In this document: in pieces, positions 13,726-13,865 of the stretch
How positions within the stretch are numbered: the first letter of the stretch is position 1
How the letters are laid out: the number at the start of each line of letters is the position of its first letter
Origin: Alphaproteobacteria bacterium
GTDB taxonomy: Bacteria; Pseudomonadota; Alphaproteobacteria; Rhodobacterales; Rhodobacteraceae
DNA: 13,865 nt
Reading direction: 5' to 3'
Assembly (NCBI GenBank): GCA_003696705.1
Contig: RFGD01000060.1
Location: 1 to 13,865 of the forward strand
Translations under genes and position numbers: made by a program
Notes under the pieces: generated by a model
Seen by the model: the letters and a program-made list of their open reading frames with translations, nothing else
What the model was told of the DNA's origin: nothing
Database searches by the model: none

Positions 13726-13865
13726 ATGTTCCGCCTGAGCGACACCATGCGCCAGATCAGCACCCCCACCCCGGTGCGCAGCCGCGCGGCCGGCCGGCCC
13801 GTCAGGCCGGTGGTGATCTGGAACCTCACCCGCCGCTGCAACCTGCGTTGCCGGCACTGCTACAC
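13726..13865 (+). CDS. nirJ: Radical SAM heme d1 biosynthesis protein NirJ (5' part)
   Basis: The first 46 codons are visible and the gene runs off the window. The motif CNLRCRHCY (Cx3Cx2C) at about residues 38-46 binds the radical SAM [4Fe-4S] cluster. It is preceded by [11 protein letters not shown], as in NirJ/AhbC/AhbD-type enzymes. NirJ removes two propionate side chains of didecarboxysiroheme on the way to heme d1. The gene starts four bases after the nirH stop, with GAAAGGAG at 13711-13718 as the ribosome binding site. Position after nirH and the motif together make the call firm despite the short length. Confidence 0.92.
   Translation, partial: MFRLSDTMRQISTPTPVRSRAAGRPVRPVVIWNLTRRCNLRCRHCY

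Overview
The window is a GC-rich stretch from a denitrifying alphaproteobacterium, most likely a Rhodobacterales/Paracoccaceae member. This rests on the closeness of the cd1 nitrite reductase to the Paracoccus pantotrophus type and on the nirI(X)/nirSECF(DL)GHJ gene order. It is an inference from protein motifs and synteny, not from a database search. No rRNA, tRNA, CRISPR array or mobile element is visible.

Region 1 (1-4344, + strand) is a tightly packed operon-like run. It holds the tail of an unseen upstream gene; a divergent CyoE/CtaB-type heme farnesyltransferase; an Sco1/SenC protein; a membrane cytochrome b fused to a 2x[4Fe-4S] ferredoxin and an MvhD-like [2Fe-2S] domain, with an apparent frameshift; a small one-TM orphan protein; and a bacteriohemerythrin preceded by a duplicated translation start. 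CyoE plus Sco suggests that a heme-copper oxidase or related NO reductase lies just upstream, outside the window.

Region 2 (4390-7485, - strand) converges on Region 1. It is one uninterrupted frame encoding a NosR/NirI-type polytopic flavo-iron-sulfur protein followed in frame by an ApbE/NirX-type flavin transferase. The ApbE part has its own strong Shine-Dalgarno and twin-arginine signal. The enzyme that attaches FMN is therefore encoded in the same frame as its likely substrate.

Region 3 (7486-7607) is the divergent control region. It holds one FNR/DNR/Nnr-type box (TTGAT-N4-GTCAA) and, one base further on, a near-perfect 20-bp palindrome of unknown function.

Region 4 (7608-13865, + strand) is the nirS operon: nirS (cytochrome cd1 nitrite reductase), nirE (uroporphyrinogen III methyltransferase), nirC (small cytochrome c), nirF (apparent frameshift), nirDL (fused siroheme decarboxylase), nirG, nirH, and the start of the radical SAM gene nirJ. 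NirE makes precorrin-2, which is converted to siroheme. NirDL and NirG/NirH decarboxylate siroheme to 12,18-didecarboxysiroheme, NirJ removes the propionates, and NirF acts late in heme d1 formation. NirS then uses heme d1 to reduce nitrite to NO in the periplasm.

The observations most worth following are the NirI-NirX in-frame fusion, the cytochrome b/ferredoxin/MvhD protein, the palindrome beside the FNR-type box, the duplicated start region before hemerythrin, and two frameshifts that are both repaired by adding one GC/CG dinucleotide.
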